This document shows positions 52,843 through 61,827 of a DNA stretch of 64,000 bases, one piece after another. The position numbers and the translations under genes are program-made. The notes beneath the pieces are model-generated. The model was not told the origin of the DNA, ran no database searches, and saw only the letters and a program-made list of their open reading frames with translations. The stretch spans positions 1 through 64,000 of the forward strand of contig NZ_LQPP01000029.1 in the NCBI RefSeq assembly GCF_002102345.1, written 5' to 3'. Each line of letters opens with the position of its first letter. Within the stretch, counting starts at the first letter, position 1. Source of the stretch: Mycolicibacterium peregrinum. GTDB lineage: Bacteria; Actinomycetota; Actinomycetes; Mycobacteriales; Mycobacteriaceae.

Positions 52843-53811
52843 CTACGGTGCTGACTGCGGCAGGAACTGCTTGTCGAGGAACTTCGCGTAGTCGGGCAGT
52901 TGCGTGCCGGGGTCGATGGACTTCTGGGTTTTGGCCCACGCCCCGAGTTCGGCCAGCTTGTCGGCCAGGTCCGGATTCAGTTGCAGCGTGAAGTCGAATT
53001 CGCCGAGTACGGTGCCGAGCAGCTCAGGGTCCAGCTGGGTGGCTTTGGCGACGGCGTCGGTGGCGGCCTTGTCGTGCCGGGACAGGGCGGCGCCCGCGTC
53101 GCCGAGGGCAGTGAGGAAGGCGGTGATCGCTTTGCCCTTGGTTGCGACGGCGGATTCGGTCGCGATGAACAGGCTGTGCTGGTTGTAGGTTCCGCCGCTC
53201 AGTGCCACCGCGTCGTCGCCGAGAGCCTTGATGGTCTGCGCCTGGTAGGGCTGGAAGATCGACACCGCGTCGACATTGCGCTGGGTGGCGGCGGTGACGA
53301 TCGCCGACGGTGCGACCTGCACGAGCTCAGCCTTGAGGTTGTTCTGTGCCAGGGCATTTGACACGTAGTAAGCGGCGCTGGTCCCCAGCGGCGTGCCGAT
53401 CGACTTGCCGGCCAGATCCGCGACGGTGTTGATGCCCGCGCTGCGCCGGGCGACGATCCGCGAGCCCTCCCAACGGGATCCGTCGGCGATCACCCGCAGC
53501 GTGGGTGTGCGGGTCAGCGCCGCCGAGGTGGGCACGTCCGCCGCGGTGGTGATGTCGACCTGACCGGCGGCCGCGGCCTGCAATGCCTCGACACCGGATT
53601 GGAAGTTCACCACCTTGACGTTGACGTTGTGCTTGCCGAACAGGCCGGTGTCGGCGGCGACGGGGACCTGCGCCCAGGACGGGTCGACGACGAACCCGAC
53701 GGTGAGTTGATCGGCGTTCGCGGTGCCCGAGTCGGTGCAGGCGGTGGCTGTCACAGCGAGGGTGGCAGCGGCGACTGCTGCGGCGACGATGCGCCGGAAA
53801 GGGGTCTTCAC
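52843..53811 (-). CDS. ABC transporter substrate-binding protein, sulfonate/nitrate type
   Basis: A 322-residue exported binding protein of the SsuA/TauA-like family. The signal peptide begins at a GTG (53811; VKTPFRRIVAAAVAAATLAV) with a possible lipobox ATAC (C25). The mature part has the landmarks TVGFVVDPSWAQVPVAADTGLF, DLAGKSIGTPLGTSAAYYVSN and VDAVSIFQPYQAQTI. AAAGGA upstream supports the start. It is the last gene of the operon with the arylsulfotransferase, permease and ATPase genes. The ligand is inferred to be a sulfonate or sulfate ester from the neighbours, not from binding residues. Confidence 0.88.
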   Translation of the reverse strand: MKTPFRRIVAAAVAAATLAVTATACTDSGTANADQLTVGFVVDPSWAQVPVAADTGLFGKHNVNVKVVNFQSGVEALQAAAAGQVDITTAADVPTSAALTRTPTLRVIADGSRWEGSRIVARRSAGINTVADLAGKSIGTPLGTSAAYYVSNALAQNNLKAELVQVAPSAIVTAATQRNVDAVSIFQPYQAQTIKALGDDAVALSGGTYNQHSLFIATESAVATKGKAITAFLTALGDAGAALSRHDKAATDAVAKATQLDPELLGTVLGEFDFTLQLNPDLADKLAELGAWAKTQKSIDPGTQLPDYAKFLDKQFLPQSAP

Positions 53812-53837
53812 GTTGTGGGTTCCTTTGTGGGTGGAGG

Positions 53838-54596
53838 TCAGTGCACGGCGTGGTCGATGCCGAGCTGGTGGTGCAGGGTCTTGCGGATCTCGCTGTAGCC
53901 GGGCTGGTCTGCCAGCGCATCGGCCGGCCGGGGGCGGCTGAGCGGGTTGGTGATCTGATCGGCGATCTGCCCGGCGCGCAGCACGCTGACGGTGTCCCCG
54001 AGCCGGATCGCCTCGTCGATGTCGTGCGTGACGAACACGATCGTGCGGTTCAGCCGCGTCCACAGATCGATCAGCAGATCCTGCATACGCAGCCGGGTCA
54101 GCGCGTCGAGCGCCGCGAACGGTTCGTCCATCAACATGACGGTCGGCTCCCCAGCCAGCACGCGGGCGATGCTGACCCGCTGCCGCATACCGCCGGACAG
54201 CTCACCGGGACGCTGTGCGGCCACTTCGTCACGCAGACCCACAAGCTCGAGCAGTTCGTGAATGGTGTCCCGGCGCTGCGATTTCGGCAATCGTCGGGCC
54301 GTCAGGGCGAAGTCGATGTTGTCCGCGACCGTCATCCACGGGAACAGCACGTCGCGCTGGAAGGCGACGCCCCGGCGAGGATGAGGCGCGGTGACAGTCT
54401 CACCGTTGTCGGTCACCGAGCCCGAGGTTGGGGTGATGAGGCCGGCAAGACAGTGCAGCAGAGTCGATTTGCCGCTTCCGGAGGCGCCGACGAGAACCGA
54501 GAAGGAGCCGTCCGGAATGGTCAGCGAAATGCCCGTGAGGCTCGGCTCCTGCTTGCCAGGGAACCTCACGACGAGGTCGTGGGTCTGGATGGCCAT
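53838..54596 (-). CDS. ABC transporter ATP-binding protein, sulfonate/nitrate type
   Basis: A 252-residue ATPase of the SsuB/TauB/NrtD group. Walker A is GASGSGKST (about 40-48), the Q-loop QRDVLFPWM, signature LSGGMRQR, Walker B VMLMDEP and switch His in VFVTHDIDEA. It begins MAIQTHDLVVRFPGK; the 1-bp gap after the permease stop shows coupled translation. It powers uptake by the permease at 54598. Cytoplasmic face of the membrane. Confidence 0.94.
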   Translation of the reverse strand: MAIQTHDLVVRFPGKQEPSLTGISLTIPDGSFSVLVGASGSGKSTLLHCLAGLITPTSGSVTDNGETVTAPHPRRGVAFQRDVLFPWMTVADNIDFALTARRLPKSQRRDTIHELLELVGLRDEVAAQRPGELSGGMRQRVSIARVLAGEPTVMLMDEPFAALDALTRLRMQDLLIDLWTRLNRTIVFVTHDIDEAIRLGDTVSVLRAGQIADQITNPLSRPRPADALADQPGYSEIRKTLHHQLGIDHAVH

Positions 54597-54597
54597 C

Positions 54598-55437
54598 TCA
54601 GCGCTCCTCTTGGGCCCAACGGGTGAACGGGGCGGTGGCCGAGGCGACCAACAGGTCACACAGGGCGCCGACGATGCCCAGGATGATCAGGCAGAAGATC
54701 AGCCGATCGGCCTGGGAGAACAACTGCGCCTGAGAGATCCGATACCCGATACCTGAGGTGGTGCCGGTCATCTCGGCAACCACGATGAGCACGAACGCCA
54801 TCGCGGCACCCACCCGCAGGCCCGATGCGATGTCGGGGGCCGCCTCGGGCAGCACCACCCGCGAGAGGGTCTGCCAACGGCCGGCCCCGAGGCAGCGGGC
54901 GGCCTTCAGATAGTCGACCGGAGTGCTCGCCAACCCGGAGTGGCTGTTGATCCACACCGGGACGAACACTCCGAGCGCGATGACCAGGAGCTTGCTGTTC
55001 TCGCCCAGTCCGAACCACAGGATCGCCAGCGGGACGAGGCCGATCGTGGGGATCGGCGAGAACACCCGCAGCACCGGTTGCAGCAGGTTGCGGCCCGCCG
55101 TTGTCGTCGCGGTGAGTATGGCGACGATGATGCCGATACCGGCGCCGAGCGCGAAACCGACCGCTGCCCTTTGCAAGCTGGCGAGAATATCGGCGGCCAG
55201 CAGGCCCTCGGTCCACAGGGTCTGCCCGGCGGCGAGAATCTCGGGCACACTCGGGAACAGCTGCCGCGGAAACCGCCCGGTCGCCACGATCAGCGACCAC
55301 AACACCGCGGCGATCCCCAGCCCGGCGAGCGTCCAGCCGAGGACACCGAGCCGGGCGAACGCCGACCGCAGCCGGGCCGGAGCCGGGTGCTGTGGCGGGT
55401 TCGACGCCTTGCCTCGGACCGCCAAACCGGCTGTCAT
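54598..55437 (-). CDS. ABC transporter permease, sulfonate/nitrate type
   Basis: A 279-residue membrane permease of the SsuC/TauC family with six membrane segments (LGWTLAGLGIAAVLWSLIV at the N-terminus) and the EAA loop ARCLGAGRWQTLSRVVLPEAAPDIASGLRVG (about 175-205), which docks the ATPase. The ATG at 55437 overlaps the arylsulfotransferase stop by 4 bp (ATGA), so the two are translationally coupled. The cargo is inferred from context. Confidence 0.93.
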   Translation of the reverse strand: MTAGLAVRGKASNPPQHPAPARLRSAFARLGVLGWTLAGLGIAAVLWSLIVATGRFPRQLFPSVPEILAAGQTLWTEGLLAADILASLQRAAVGFALGAGIGIIVAILTATTTAGRNLLQPVLRVFSPIPTIGLVPLAILWFGLGENSKLLVIALGVFVPVWINSHSGLASTPVDYLKAARCLGAGRWQTLSRVVLPEAAPDIASGLRVGAAMAFVLIVVAEMTGTTSGIGYRISQAQLFSQADRLIFCLIILGIVGALCDLLVASATAPFTRWAQEER

Positions 55438-56759
55438 GGAAGGATTTCCGGGTCTGGCCGGACGGTCCTCAGCGGTTCGCGCGGGGTGTCCGCGGGCACC
55501 CAGTCGAACGGCACAGCCTGCGACCGGTACACCAGCGCCGTGCGGGTCAGGCGGTCGACCCCGGGCACCCGGGTCTGCTTGACCTCGGGCTCACCGGCCA
55601 CCCCGTAGCCCTGATACGGGCTGTGGTACTCCCATGCCACGTCACCGTCCGGGGTGACCTGGAACAACCGTCCCTGCATCCCTTCGGTGATCAGGGTGTT
55701 GCCGTTGGGTAGGCGCTGCGCGTTGCTCACGAACGAACTGAAGAAGGTCCACGACGGCAGCCCCGAGTCCTCGGCGGTGTACTGCCACACGATCTCCCTG
55801 GTGGCGGGGTCGATTTCGAGTACCCGGGAACCCGCGTAGATGCCCAGCGGAGCGGCCGGGTAACCGGCGCCGCCCTGGTTGTCGAACACCAAGACGTTTC
55901 CCGCCCCGGGCAGGCCCGCGGCGATCATGTGCGGGTTGTGCTGGCCGGAAGTCTGATCGACCGGACGCGGCACCTTGTGCACGTTGATGCGCTGATGCTG
56001 GGCGCCGAACTCGGCGTCGTGGTAGGGCCCGAGCTTCCAGGCGATCGCGCCGGAGACCCTGTCGATCAGCGCGATGATGTTGGCCTTGCGGAAGCTGATC
56101 AGGATGTTGTCGGGATGGAACACGGAATCGGGATCCTCGACATGCCACCGGTTGGGTCCGAGCGTCTTGGCGCTGTTCATCTCCAGATAGCCCCAGGGAT
56201 CGTCGGGATCGCGAGCCACGGTCTGGCGCAACGCATCCCAACCCGCCTCGGAGAATCCGAACTCGTCGAGGTGGTCGCCGGCAAGCCACTGCCAGACGAT
56301 CTCGCCGTCGGGCGTCACCTCGTAGAGCCCCTGATCTCCGACGGTGTGGTCACCGAGACCGGGCACCGTCCGGGGAACGGTTGTCAGGATCAGGCGATTG
56401 CCGTTGGGTAGCAGCTCCCAGTCGTGGTTCTGGCGGGCCGCTCCGCCGGGGGCCTGGGTGCCCCACTCCCAGACGGTCTCACCCTCCCAGTCGAGTTGGC
56501 CGATGGTGCCGTTCGCGTAGATGCCGCCGCGGGCGTCGTCGCTGTCGGACAGCTGCACCCCGACGTCGCCCAGGCGCCCGCCGTTGAGAGCCGGATCCAG
56601 GATGCGGGGCGGCACACCGGCATACGGCCACTCGTGCACCACGGTGCCGTTGAGGTCGATGAGTCGGGTGGCCCCGTCGGCACCGGTGAACAGGACGTAG
56701 CTGTCGTAGGCGAGTTCGGGGTCGAGATAGGTGACTCCGGTGAGTCGTACGAATGCCAT
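55434..56759 (-). CDS. Arylsulfate sulfotransferase-like protein
   Basis: A 441-residue protein of the arylsulfotransferase (ASST, PF05935-like) family, a six-bladed propeller that moves sulfate between aryl esters without PAPS. Landmarks: NGTVVHEWPYAG, a repeated EGETVWEWGTQAP and DGEIVWQWLAG blade theme, NHDWELLPNGNRLILT and HNPHMIAAGLPGAGN. The blade unit WxWE/D recurs. The catalytic His is not assignable by eye. No signal peptide is evident, unlike the periplasmic E. coli enzyme. It heads the operon with the ABC transporter, with a LacI-type regulator reading the other way. Confidence 0.85.
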   Translation of the reverse strand: MAFVRLTGVTYLDPELAYDSYVLFTGADGATRLIDLNGTVVHEWPYAGVPPRILDPALNGGRLGDVGVQLSDSDDARGGIYANGTIGQLDWEGETVWEWGTQAPGGAARQNHDWELLPNGNRLILTTVPRTVPGLGDHTVGDQGLYEVTPDGEIVWQWLAGDHLDEFGFSEAGWDALRQTVARDPDDPWGYLEMNSAKTLGPNRWHVEDPDSVFHPDNILISFRKANIIALIDRVSGAIAWKLGPYHDAEFGAQHQRINVHKVPRPVDQTSGQHNPHMIAAGLPGAGNVLVFDNQGGAGYPAAPLGIYAGSRVLEIDPATREIVWQYTAEDSGLPSWTFFSSFVSNAQRLPNGNTLITEGMQGRLFQVTPDGDVAWEYHSPYQGYGVAGEPEVKQTRVPGVDRLTRTALVYRSQAVPFDWVPADTPREPLRTVRPDPEILP

Positions 56760-56813
56760 GTCAGTTACTCCACCAACGTCCGGTTACAACCACGGGTCCT
56801 CCTCGTTACGGTT

Positions 56814-56825
56814 CTAATCGATTAG
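56814..56825. promoter_or_regulatory. Perfect palindrome CTAATCGATTAG, candidate LacI-type operator
   Basis: CTAATCGATTAG is a perfect 12-bp inverted repeat with the central CG typical of LacI/GalR operators. It lies 55 bp from the arylsulfotransferase start and about 90 bp from the LacI gene start, between the divergent genes. It may let the regulator control both. Confidence 0.6.
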
Positions 56826-56917
56826 CGTGAGGCAGGCGAAACCTGGATGGAACCGTCACAATCGTGGTGATTCGAACTCTTTCGAGCGGTCACCGACGAG
56901 CGGAGGCTCCAGCCGTT

Positions 56918-57925
56918 GTGAGTGGTAAACGTCCGACCCTGGCCGACGTGGCCAACCGCGCAGGGACCTCGACGGCGGTGGTGAGCTATGTCCTCAACAA
57001 CGGGCCGCGTCCGGTGTCAGAGTTGTTGCGGGCCAAGGTGCTTCGTGCGATCGACGATCTGAACTACCGGCCGGACGGGCGTGCCCGCGCGTTGCGTCGG
57101 CCGCGGCGCTGGCGGCAGATCGGACTGCTGGTTCCCGACCTCACGTTGCCCCTGTTCGGTGAGTTCGTGGGGCGCATCGAAGTGGAAGCCCGGGCGCGCG
57201 ATCACCTGACCCTGATCGGCAACACCGGATACGACCCCGAGCGTGAGCTCGAGTTCGCCACCGCGTTCGCCGAGGTCGGTGTCGACGGGCTGCTGGTGGT
57301 CGGGGCGGCGAACGCCCCGCACACAGCGAATCTCTGCCGGCGAGAACATATTCCCGTGGTGTGGATGCACAACATCCGGGGCGCGGTCGAGGCGGACATC
57401 GTGGGAATCGATCACGTCCATGCCGGCGAACTCGTCGCTCGGCACCTGCTCGACGTTCACGATTGTCGCGACCTCGCTTTCGTCGGCGGTTTCACCGAAG
57501 CCGATGTGTGCCATGGCGACCGGGAGACCGTGCAGCAGCGATTCGAAGGCGTCGCCTCCGTCGTCGACCAGGACCTACCGATCATCCGCACGGATCTCAC
57601 CCCGTCCGGCGCCTACGCAGCGGTCAGCGCGTTTCTGCGCGATGGTGCCAGGGCGCGGAGCGCGTTCGTCGTCGGGACCTACGGCCAAACCGCCGCCACG
57701 ATTCGGGCGGTCGCCGATGCGGGCCTGCGGATCCCCGACGACATCCGGGTTGTCGGGTTCGACGGCAGCGCCGCCGACTACGGACGGCTGCGGCTCACCA
57801 CCGTGCAGCAACCGGTGGACGCCCTGGCCCATGAGGCTCTCGGCCGGTTACTGGGCGATTCCCCGCTCCCCGACGATGGTTTCGCGCCGACGCTGAAGGT
57901 GGGGGAGACCTGCGGTTGTGCCTAG
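56918..57925 (+). CDS. LacI-family transcriptional regulator
   Basis: A 335-residue regulator. The N-terminal helix-turn-helix and hinge are PTLADVANRAGTSTAVVSYVL and NYRPDGRARALR (about 5-60), followed by a periplasmic-binding-protein-like ligand domain (IGLLVPDLTLPLFGEFVGRIE; VRVVGFDGSAADYGRLRLTTV). A GTG at 56918 is preceded by GGAGG; the frame also allows a GTG start at 56864. It diverges from the arylsulfotransferase/ABC operon, and the palindrome at 56814-56825 is its probable operator. The ligand is likely an aryl or sulfonate compound, by context only. Confidence 0.88.
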   Translation: MSGKRPTLADVANRAGTSTAVVSYVLNNGPRPVSELLRAKVLRAIDDLNYRPDGRARALRRPRRWRQIGLLVPDLTLPLFGEFVGRIEVEARARDHLTLIGNTGYDPERELEFATAFAEVGVDGLLVVGAANAPHTANLCRREHIPVVWMHNIRGAVEADIVGIDHVHAGELVARHLLDVHDCRDLAFVGGFTEADVCHGDRETVQQRFEGVASVVDQDLPIIRTDLTPSGAYAAVSAFLRDGARARSAFVVGTYGQTAATIRAVADAGLRIPDDIRVVGFDGSAADYGRLRLTTVQQPVDALAHEALGRLLGDSPLPDDGFAPTLKVGETCGCA

Positions 57926-59244
57926 TGGTGCAGGACGGTACGTATGAGATCAGGCAGCGCACTGACCGACTCAGGGTCGTGCCCGAAGTGCTCGATGACC
58001 TGCACCTGGATCTCACCGACCACGCCGCCCAGGACGGCGCCGACGGCGATCATGGTCGGCTCGTCGTCCTTGAACACGGGCCGCAGAATCGACTCGTACT
58101 CCTCATTGGTGAGCTGGCCCATCTTGTCGATGATGGTCTGTTCGAGATCGAGGGCGCCCATGGCGTAGTCCTGCGCATCGACCAAGGTGGTGGGGAGACG
58201 TTCCAGCACCATCTGCACCAGGTTGTCCTTGAACGCGTTGTAGCGCTGCGTGCCGACCGCGAACTTCACCAGCGGGGTGGCGATACCGGTCTGCGCGTCG
58301 ATGGCCGCCTCGACCTCCTTGCCGACGAGTGAGAACAGTTTGTCGGCACCCGGACCGCGCAGCACGCCGTCGAACAGGATCTCGGGGGAGAACAGGTCCT
58401 CGGCCAGGATTCGCGCATAGTCCTTGGTGATGATGTCGCGCTGAGCGTGCAGCAACCCCTGGAAGGGGATGAAGCCGAGATACTTCGTCGGGTGGACGGG
58501 CCGGAACAACATGTTGAGTGCGATGTAGTCGCTGATGAAGCCGACGCCGAAACCGAATGCCGGCATGATCCACGGGTTCTGGAACAGCGCCCAGGCCACC
58601 ATCTGGACCACGCCGATCACCAGGCCGAAGTAGATGCCGCTGCGCCGGACAAACGCCATCGCGTTGTCACCGAGTCCGCGCATCAGCTTGTTCAGCTTGT
58701 CCTTGTTGCGGACCAGCGTCGTCACGGCCAGGAACTGGATGTCGACGAACCGGTTGAGGTCCGCCCGCATCTCGTTGAGCATCTTCTCCACGACCTTGGG
58801 GGTCTGGTCGTGGATGCGGGCCTGGATCGCGTTGCGCGCCGCATCGGGCAGTGAGTCCCACAGCCCGGGGCGGATCTGCTCGGCGAGGTCGCGGGAGATC
58901 TCGTCGACCACCTGGGTCAGCGGCTCGCGCAGCGCGTTGACAGCTTCCTTGGCGTCGACCCTTTCGAGCAGTTCCTCCGGCTTGAGGAGGTTCTGGGTGA
59001 GTAGCTCGATGGTCTTCGAGCCCACCTTGCCTGCCCGGCGTGGCACGATGCCCTGCCAGCCGAACGGGCCGACGCCCTTGAACTCCATCGGCCGGTAGAT
59101 CATCTCCAGCGCGACGATCTTGGTGCTCCAGCCGACGAACGCCGCGACGAACGGCATGGACAGATAGATCAGCCAGTTGACGCTGAAATCGGCCTTGATC
59201 TCCTGCCATGTCTGGACGGCGAGAATCGTCTCGGTTGTGCTCAT
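57922..59244 (-). CDS. DUF445-family membrane-associated protein
   Basis: A 440-residue DUF445 protein. The N-terminus has one or two hydrophobic segments (NWLIYLSMPFVAAFVGWSTK) and the DUF445 block TKIVALEMIYRPMEFKGVGPFGWQGIVPRR, repeated in the middle as SDYIALNMLFRPVHPTKYLGFIPFQGLL. Between these is a long helical region with coiled-coil character. The start at 59244 (MSTTETILAVQ) fits best; the frame continues upstream to 59316 through the end of the neighbour. Its stop overlaps the LacI gene stop by 4 bp. Function unknown; it is probably co-transcribed with the Abi-alpha-like gene upstream. Confidence 0.83.
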   Translation of the reverse strand: MSTTETILAVQTWQEIKADFSVNWLIYLSMPFVAAFVGWSTKIVALEMIYRPMEFKGVGPFGWQGIVPRRAGKVGSKTIELLTQNLLKPEELLERVDAKEAVNALREPLTQVVDEISRDLAEQIRPGLWDSLPDAARNAIQARIHDQTPKVVEKMLNEMRADLNRFVDIQFLAVTTLVRNKDKLNKLMRGLGDNAMAFVRRSGIYFGLVIGVVQMVAWALFQNPWIMPAFGFGVGFISDYIALNMLFRPVHPTKYLGFIPFQGLLHAQRDIITKDYARILAEDLFSPEILFDGVLRGPGADKLFSLVGKEVEAAIDAQTGIATPLVKFAVGTQRYNAFKDNLVQMVLERLPTTLVDAQDYAMGALDLEQTIIDKMGQLTNEEYESILRPVFKDDEPTMIAVGAVLGGVVGEIQVQVIEHFGHDPESVSALPDLIRTVLHH

Positions 59245-59275
59245 GCGCGATCCGCCTTCGGCTTCTCGCTGGGCG

Positions 59276-60106
59276 TCACAAACCGTTCCGTTGCACCGCA
59301 GACTCCCACAAACCACGCCCGAGCCCCGACAGTGACAGCGTCAGCTTCTCCACCCGCGCGGCCAGCGGACCGCGGGATCCGTTCTTGATCGCCTGCAACA
59401 CCATCGGCTCCGCGAGGAGCACCTCGTAATCGGCCTTCTGGGAAGGGTCCTCGGGACCGGTCTCGACCAGACCCAGCGACAGCAGATGGCCGACGTACTG
59501 CGGGACCATGGCGGGCAACGCCACATTGGCGGTGCGTCCGATCAGGCAGGCGTTCTCCAGCACCGCCTGACCAGGGGTGCGCGACCGGGTCCAGGTGTGG
59601 ATGTTGACCAGCGGCGAGGCATCACCTTCGGAGAGCGCGCCGAGGATTCGCGCTTCGTCGGCCACCAGCTGGTCGAGCAGCCGGTGGTACAGCTCCACCT
59701 GACTGCCCGACGTGCTCTGATCCAGGGCCCGGTCCAGCAGGCGGTCCATCTTGGTGTTGAGCGATTCGGGCGTCGGCTCTTCAGGGGTGGCGATGGTCAC
59801 GGGTCGGGGCGCCGCTGAGTCGATGGCCTCCAGCCGGTTCTTCACCAGTGTGGCCAGCTGCTCTTCACCCCAGGCTGCCAGCTTCATGCTGGTCTTGGCC
59901 GCGTCGAGCGCGCGATCGGCGATCCCGAACGGGTCGTACCGCTTCGGCAGAAGCGGGCGTTCGTTGCGCGGGGTGCGGATCGCGATGGCGATCTCGCCGA
60001 CGGGTGTGGCGAACTTGAACGCCCGCCGCTGCATGTGCTTGCGGCGTGCCGGGGCGTCATCGGACGCCGTGTCGTCCGGACCCCTCTTCGACAGTTCTTC
60101 TGACAT
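59276..60106 (-). CDS. Abi-alpha (DUF4393)-like protein
   Basis: A 276-residue soluble protein with a basic N-terminus and a helical core, including VELYHRLLDQLVADEARILGALSEGDASPLVNIH (about 140-175), which resembles the Abi-alpha/DUF4393 family once linked to phage abortive infection. The central part (WGEEQLATLVKNRLEAIDSA) fits too. No catalytic residues are recognisable. It lies 31 bp before the DUF445 gene on the same strand, suggesting co-function. Phage defence is only a possibility; in mycobacteria this pair may have a house-keeping envelope role. Confidence 0.65.
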   Translation of the reverse strand: MSEELSKRGPDDTASDDAPARRKHMQRRAFKFATPVGEIAIAIRTPRNERPLLPKRYDPFGIADRALDAAKTSMKLAAWGEEQLATLVKNRLEAIDSAAPRPVTIATPEEPTPESLNTKMDRLLDRALDQSTSGSQVELYHRLLDQLVADEARILGALSEGDASPLVNIHTWTRSRTPGQAVLENACLIGRTANVALPAMVPQYVGHLLSLGLVETGPEDPSQKADYEVLLAEPMVLQAIKNGSRGPLAARVEKLTLSLSGLGRGLWESAVQRNGL

Positions 60107-60212
60107 GACTGATCGATCGCCTCCCCACCTACCGCTGTCCCCGAGCTGTGGGCACCGTACCTGGTCGCCTTGTGAGGTGCCGAAGTCCCAGGTGGTTGGT
60201 GGGGTTTGTGAG

Positions 60213-60839
60213 CTAGGAGGTGGTGTTGGGGAGCAATCCGCGCAACGCTGTCGCGGCCAGTTGCCGGGCGTGCTCGTCGGTCAGCGCGTAGTGGCCGGTC
60301 ATCCGACGGAAGATGAGCGGACCGAACAGTATGTCGATCACATCGTCGATGGATGTACCGGCGTCGGCGTCGCCGCGATCCACTCCGCGTTGCCACAGCT
60401 CGGTGATGGCCGCGCGCCGACCGCTCAGAAAGTACTCCCGGAAATACGCTGCGCCCATTGCATCTTCGACGCAGGCGGCGAGCAGCTGGGCGAATATCTC
60501 GCCTCGTGGGCTGGCGTAGAACGCCGAGACCCGGACCACCTGTTCGGTCAGATCGCCTGCCGTGCTGCCCGTATCGGGCAAGGGCAGTGCTTCGGCCATC
60601 GTTGTGCCGAACGCCTCGGCCGCGACGGCGGTCCGCGATGGCCAGTGTTTGTAGAGGGTGGCCTTGCTGGCGCCGGACCGCGCCGCGATCGCGTCCATGG
60701 TGGCCGCCGGGAATCCACCGTCGTCGAGCAGCTCGGCCGTCGCGTCCAGGATGGCCTGGTGGATCCGGTCGCTGCGTGCGCCGGTGGGGCGGACGAACTC
60801 GCCCGCCCCACGGGCCGCTCCGTCAGTGCTGGCTGACAT
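60213..60839 (-). CDS. TetR-family transcriptional regulator
   Basis: A 208-residue TetR regulator. The helix-turn-helix is RIHQAILDATAELLDDGGFPAATMDAIAARSGASKATLYKHWPSR (residues about 24-70). The C-terminal domain matches the TetR_C_11-like type (FYASPRGEIFAQLLAACVED; TGHYALTDEHARQLA). The start at 60839 overlaps the 3' end of the SDR gene by 17 bp on the same strand, so both are co-transcribed and the regulator probably controls the SDR gene. Effector unknown. Confidence 0.88.
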   Translation of the reverse strand: MSASTDGAARGAGEFVRPTGARSDRIHQAILDATAELLDDGGFPAATMDAIAARSGASKATLYKHWPSRTAVAAEAFGTTMAEALPLPDTGSTAGDLTEQVVRVSAFYASPRGEIFAQLLAACVEDAMGAAYFREYFLSGRRAAITELWQRGVDRGDADAGTSIDDVIDILFGPLIFRRMTGHYALTDEHARQLAATALRGLLPNTTS

Positions 60840-61668
60840 CGTCGAAATCCGTTGATTCCGAGACGCTTCGCCACTGGGCCAGCTCGGCCTGAACATGGGC
60901 GATCTTGGCCTCGACGGCCGCGATGGTGTCGTTGCCGAGCAGCAGGCGCAGCGGTGGCTGCGGGGATTCGACGACATCGATGATGGCGCGGGACGCCTTC
61001 ACCGGATCGCCGGGCTGGTCGTGGTTGCGCTCACCGGCGGCGACGCGCATTTGTCCGGCGGGCCCGTCGGTGTAGTCGTCGATGATGTTGCGCTGGGTCT
61101 GCAGGCTGGATGAATCGAGGAAGTCGGTGCGGAAGTAGCCGGGCTCGACCACCATGACGTGCACGCCGAGCGGTTTCAGTTCGGCGTTGAGGGCCTCGGA
61201 GATCGCCTCGACGGCGAACTTGGTCGATGCGTAGACACCCCAACCGGGTGAGCCGACGAATCCGCCGACCGAGGAGATGTTGACGATGGTGCCCGACCGT
61301 TGTGCCCGCAGCACCGGGGTGACGGCGCGGGTGACGGTCAGCAGCCCGAACACGTTGGTGTCGTAGACGGCCCGCACCTCGGCGTCGGTGGCCTCCTCGA
61401 CAGCTCCCAGCAGGCCACGTCCGGCGTTGTTGATCAGGACATCGATGCGGCCGAAGCGATCCACGGCCGCCTGCGCGGCCTGTTGTGCCTGCTCCTCGTT
61501 GGTGACATCCAGGGCCACCGCCAGCACGTTGTCGTTCTCGCCGAGGGCGGCGGTGACGGCGGACGCGTCACGCGCGGTGGCGACCACCTGATGGCCACGG
61601 TCCAGTGCGTCGCGGGCGATCTGCAAGCCGAATCCGCGGGAAGCTCCGGTGATGAACCAAACGCTCAT
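60823..61668 (-). CDS. Short-chain dehydrogenase/reductase
   Basis: A 281-residue classical SDR. The dinucleotide site is TGASRGFG (7-14), NNAG follows around residue 85, and the catalytic Ser and YASTK lie near 135-155. The NAD(P) preference is NADP-like because of the Arg in TGASRGFG, an inference. Substrate unknown. The start at 61668 (MSVWFITGASRG) is the natural one; the frame stays open upstream to 61872, overlapping the riboswitch region. The promoter must lie in the 61669-61830 gap, opposite the glycine riboswitch transcript. Co-transcribed with the TetR gene. Confidence 0.9.
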   Translation of the reverse strand: MSVWFITGASRGFGLQIARDALDRGHQVVATARDASAVTAALGENDNVLAVALDVTNEEQAQQAAQAAVDRFGRIDVLINNAGRGLLGAVEEATDAEVRAVYDTNVFGLLTVTRAVTPVLRAQRSGTIVNISSVGGFVGSPGWGVYASTKFAVEAISEALNAELKPLGVHVMVVEPGYFRTDFLDSSSLQTQRNIIDDYTDGPAGQMRVAAGERNHDQPGDPVKASRAIIDVVESPQPPLRLLLGNDTIAAVEAKIAHVQAELAQWRSVSESTDFDDVSQH

Positions 61669-61827
61669 GTCTTTGACCACCTGTTCTCGGTTGTAACTGA
61701 ACTGTACGACCAGTTTAGTTTTGTTGGACGGTCGGTGTAACCGGGGAGCTGGCGTGGTTATTCCGGTCTCGCCGCCGCGGAGTCGCAGCCGAGTAGCATC
61801 CGTTACACAACTCAAAACGTCGACGAC

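Noticed and set aside
59276..60106. Complete phage-defence island
   Set aside because: Only one Abi-alpha-like gene is present; neighbours are DUF445, a TetR gene and an SDR gene, with no nuclease, toxin or integrase.
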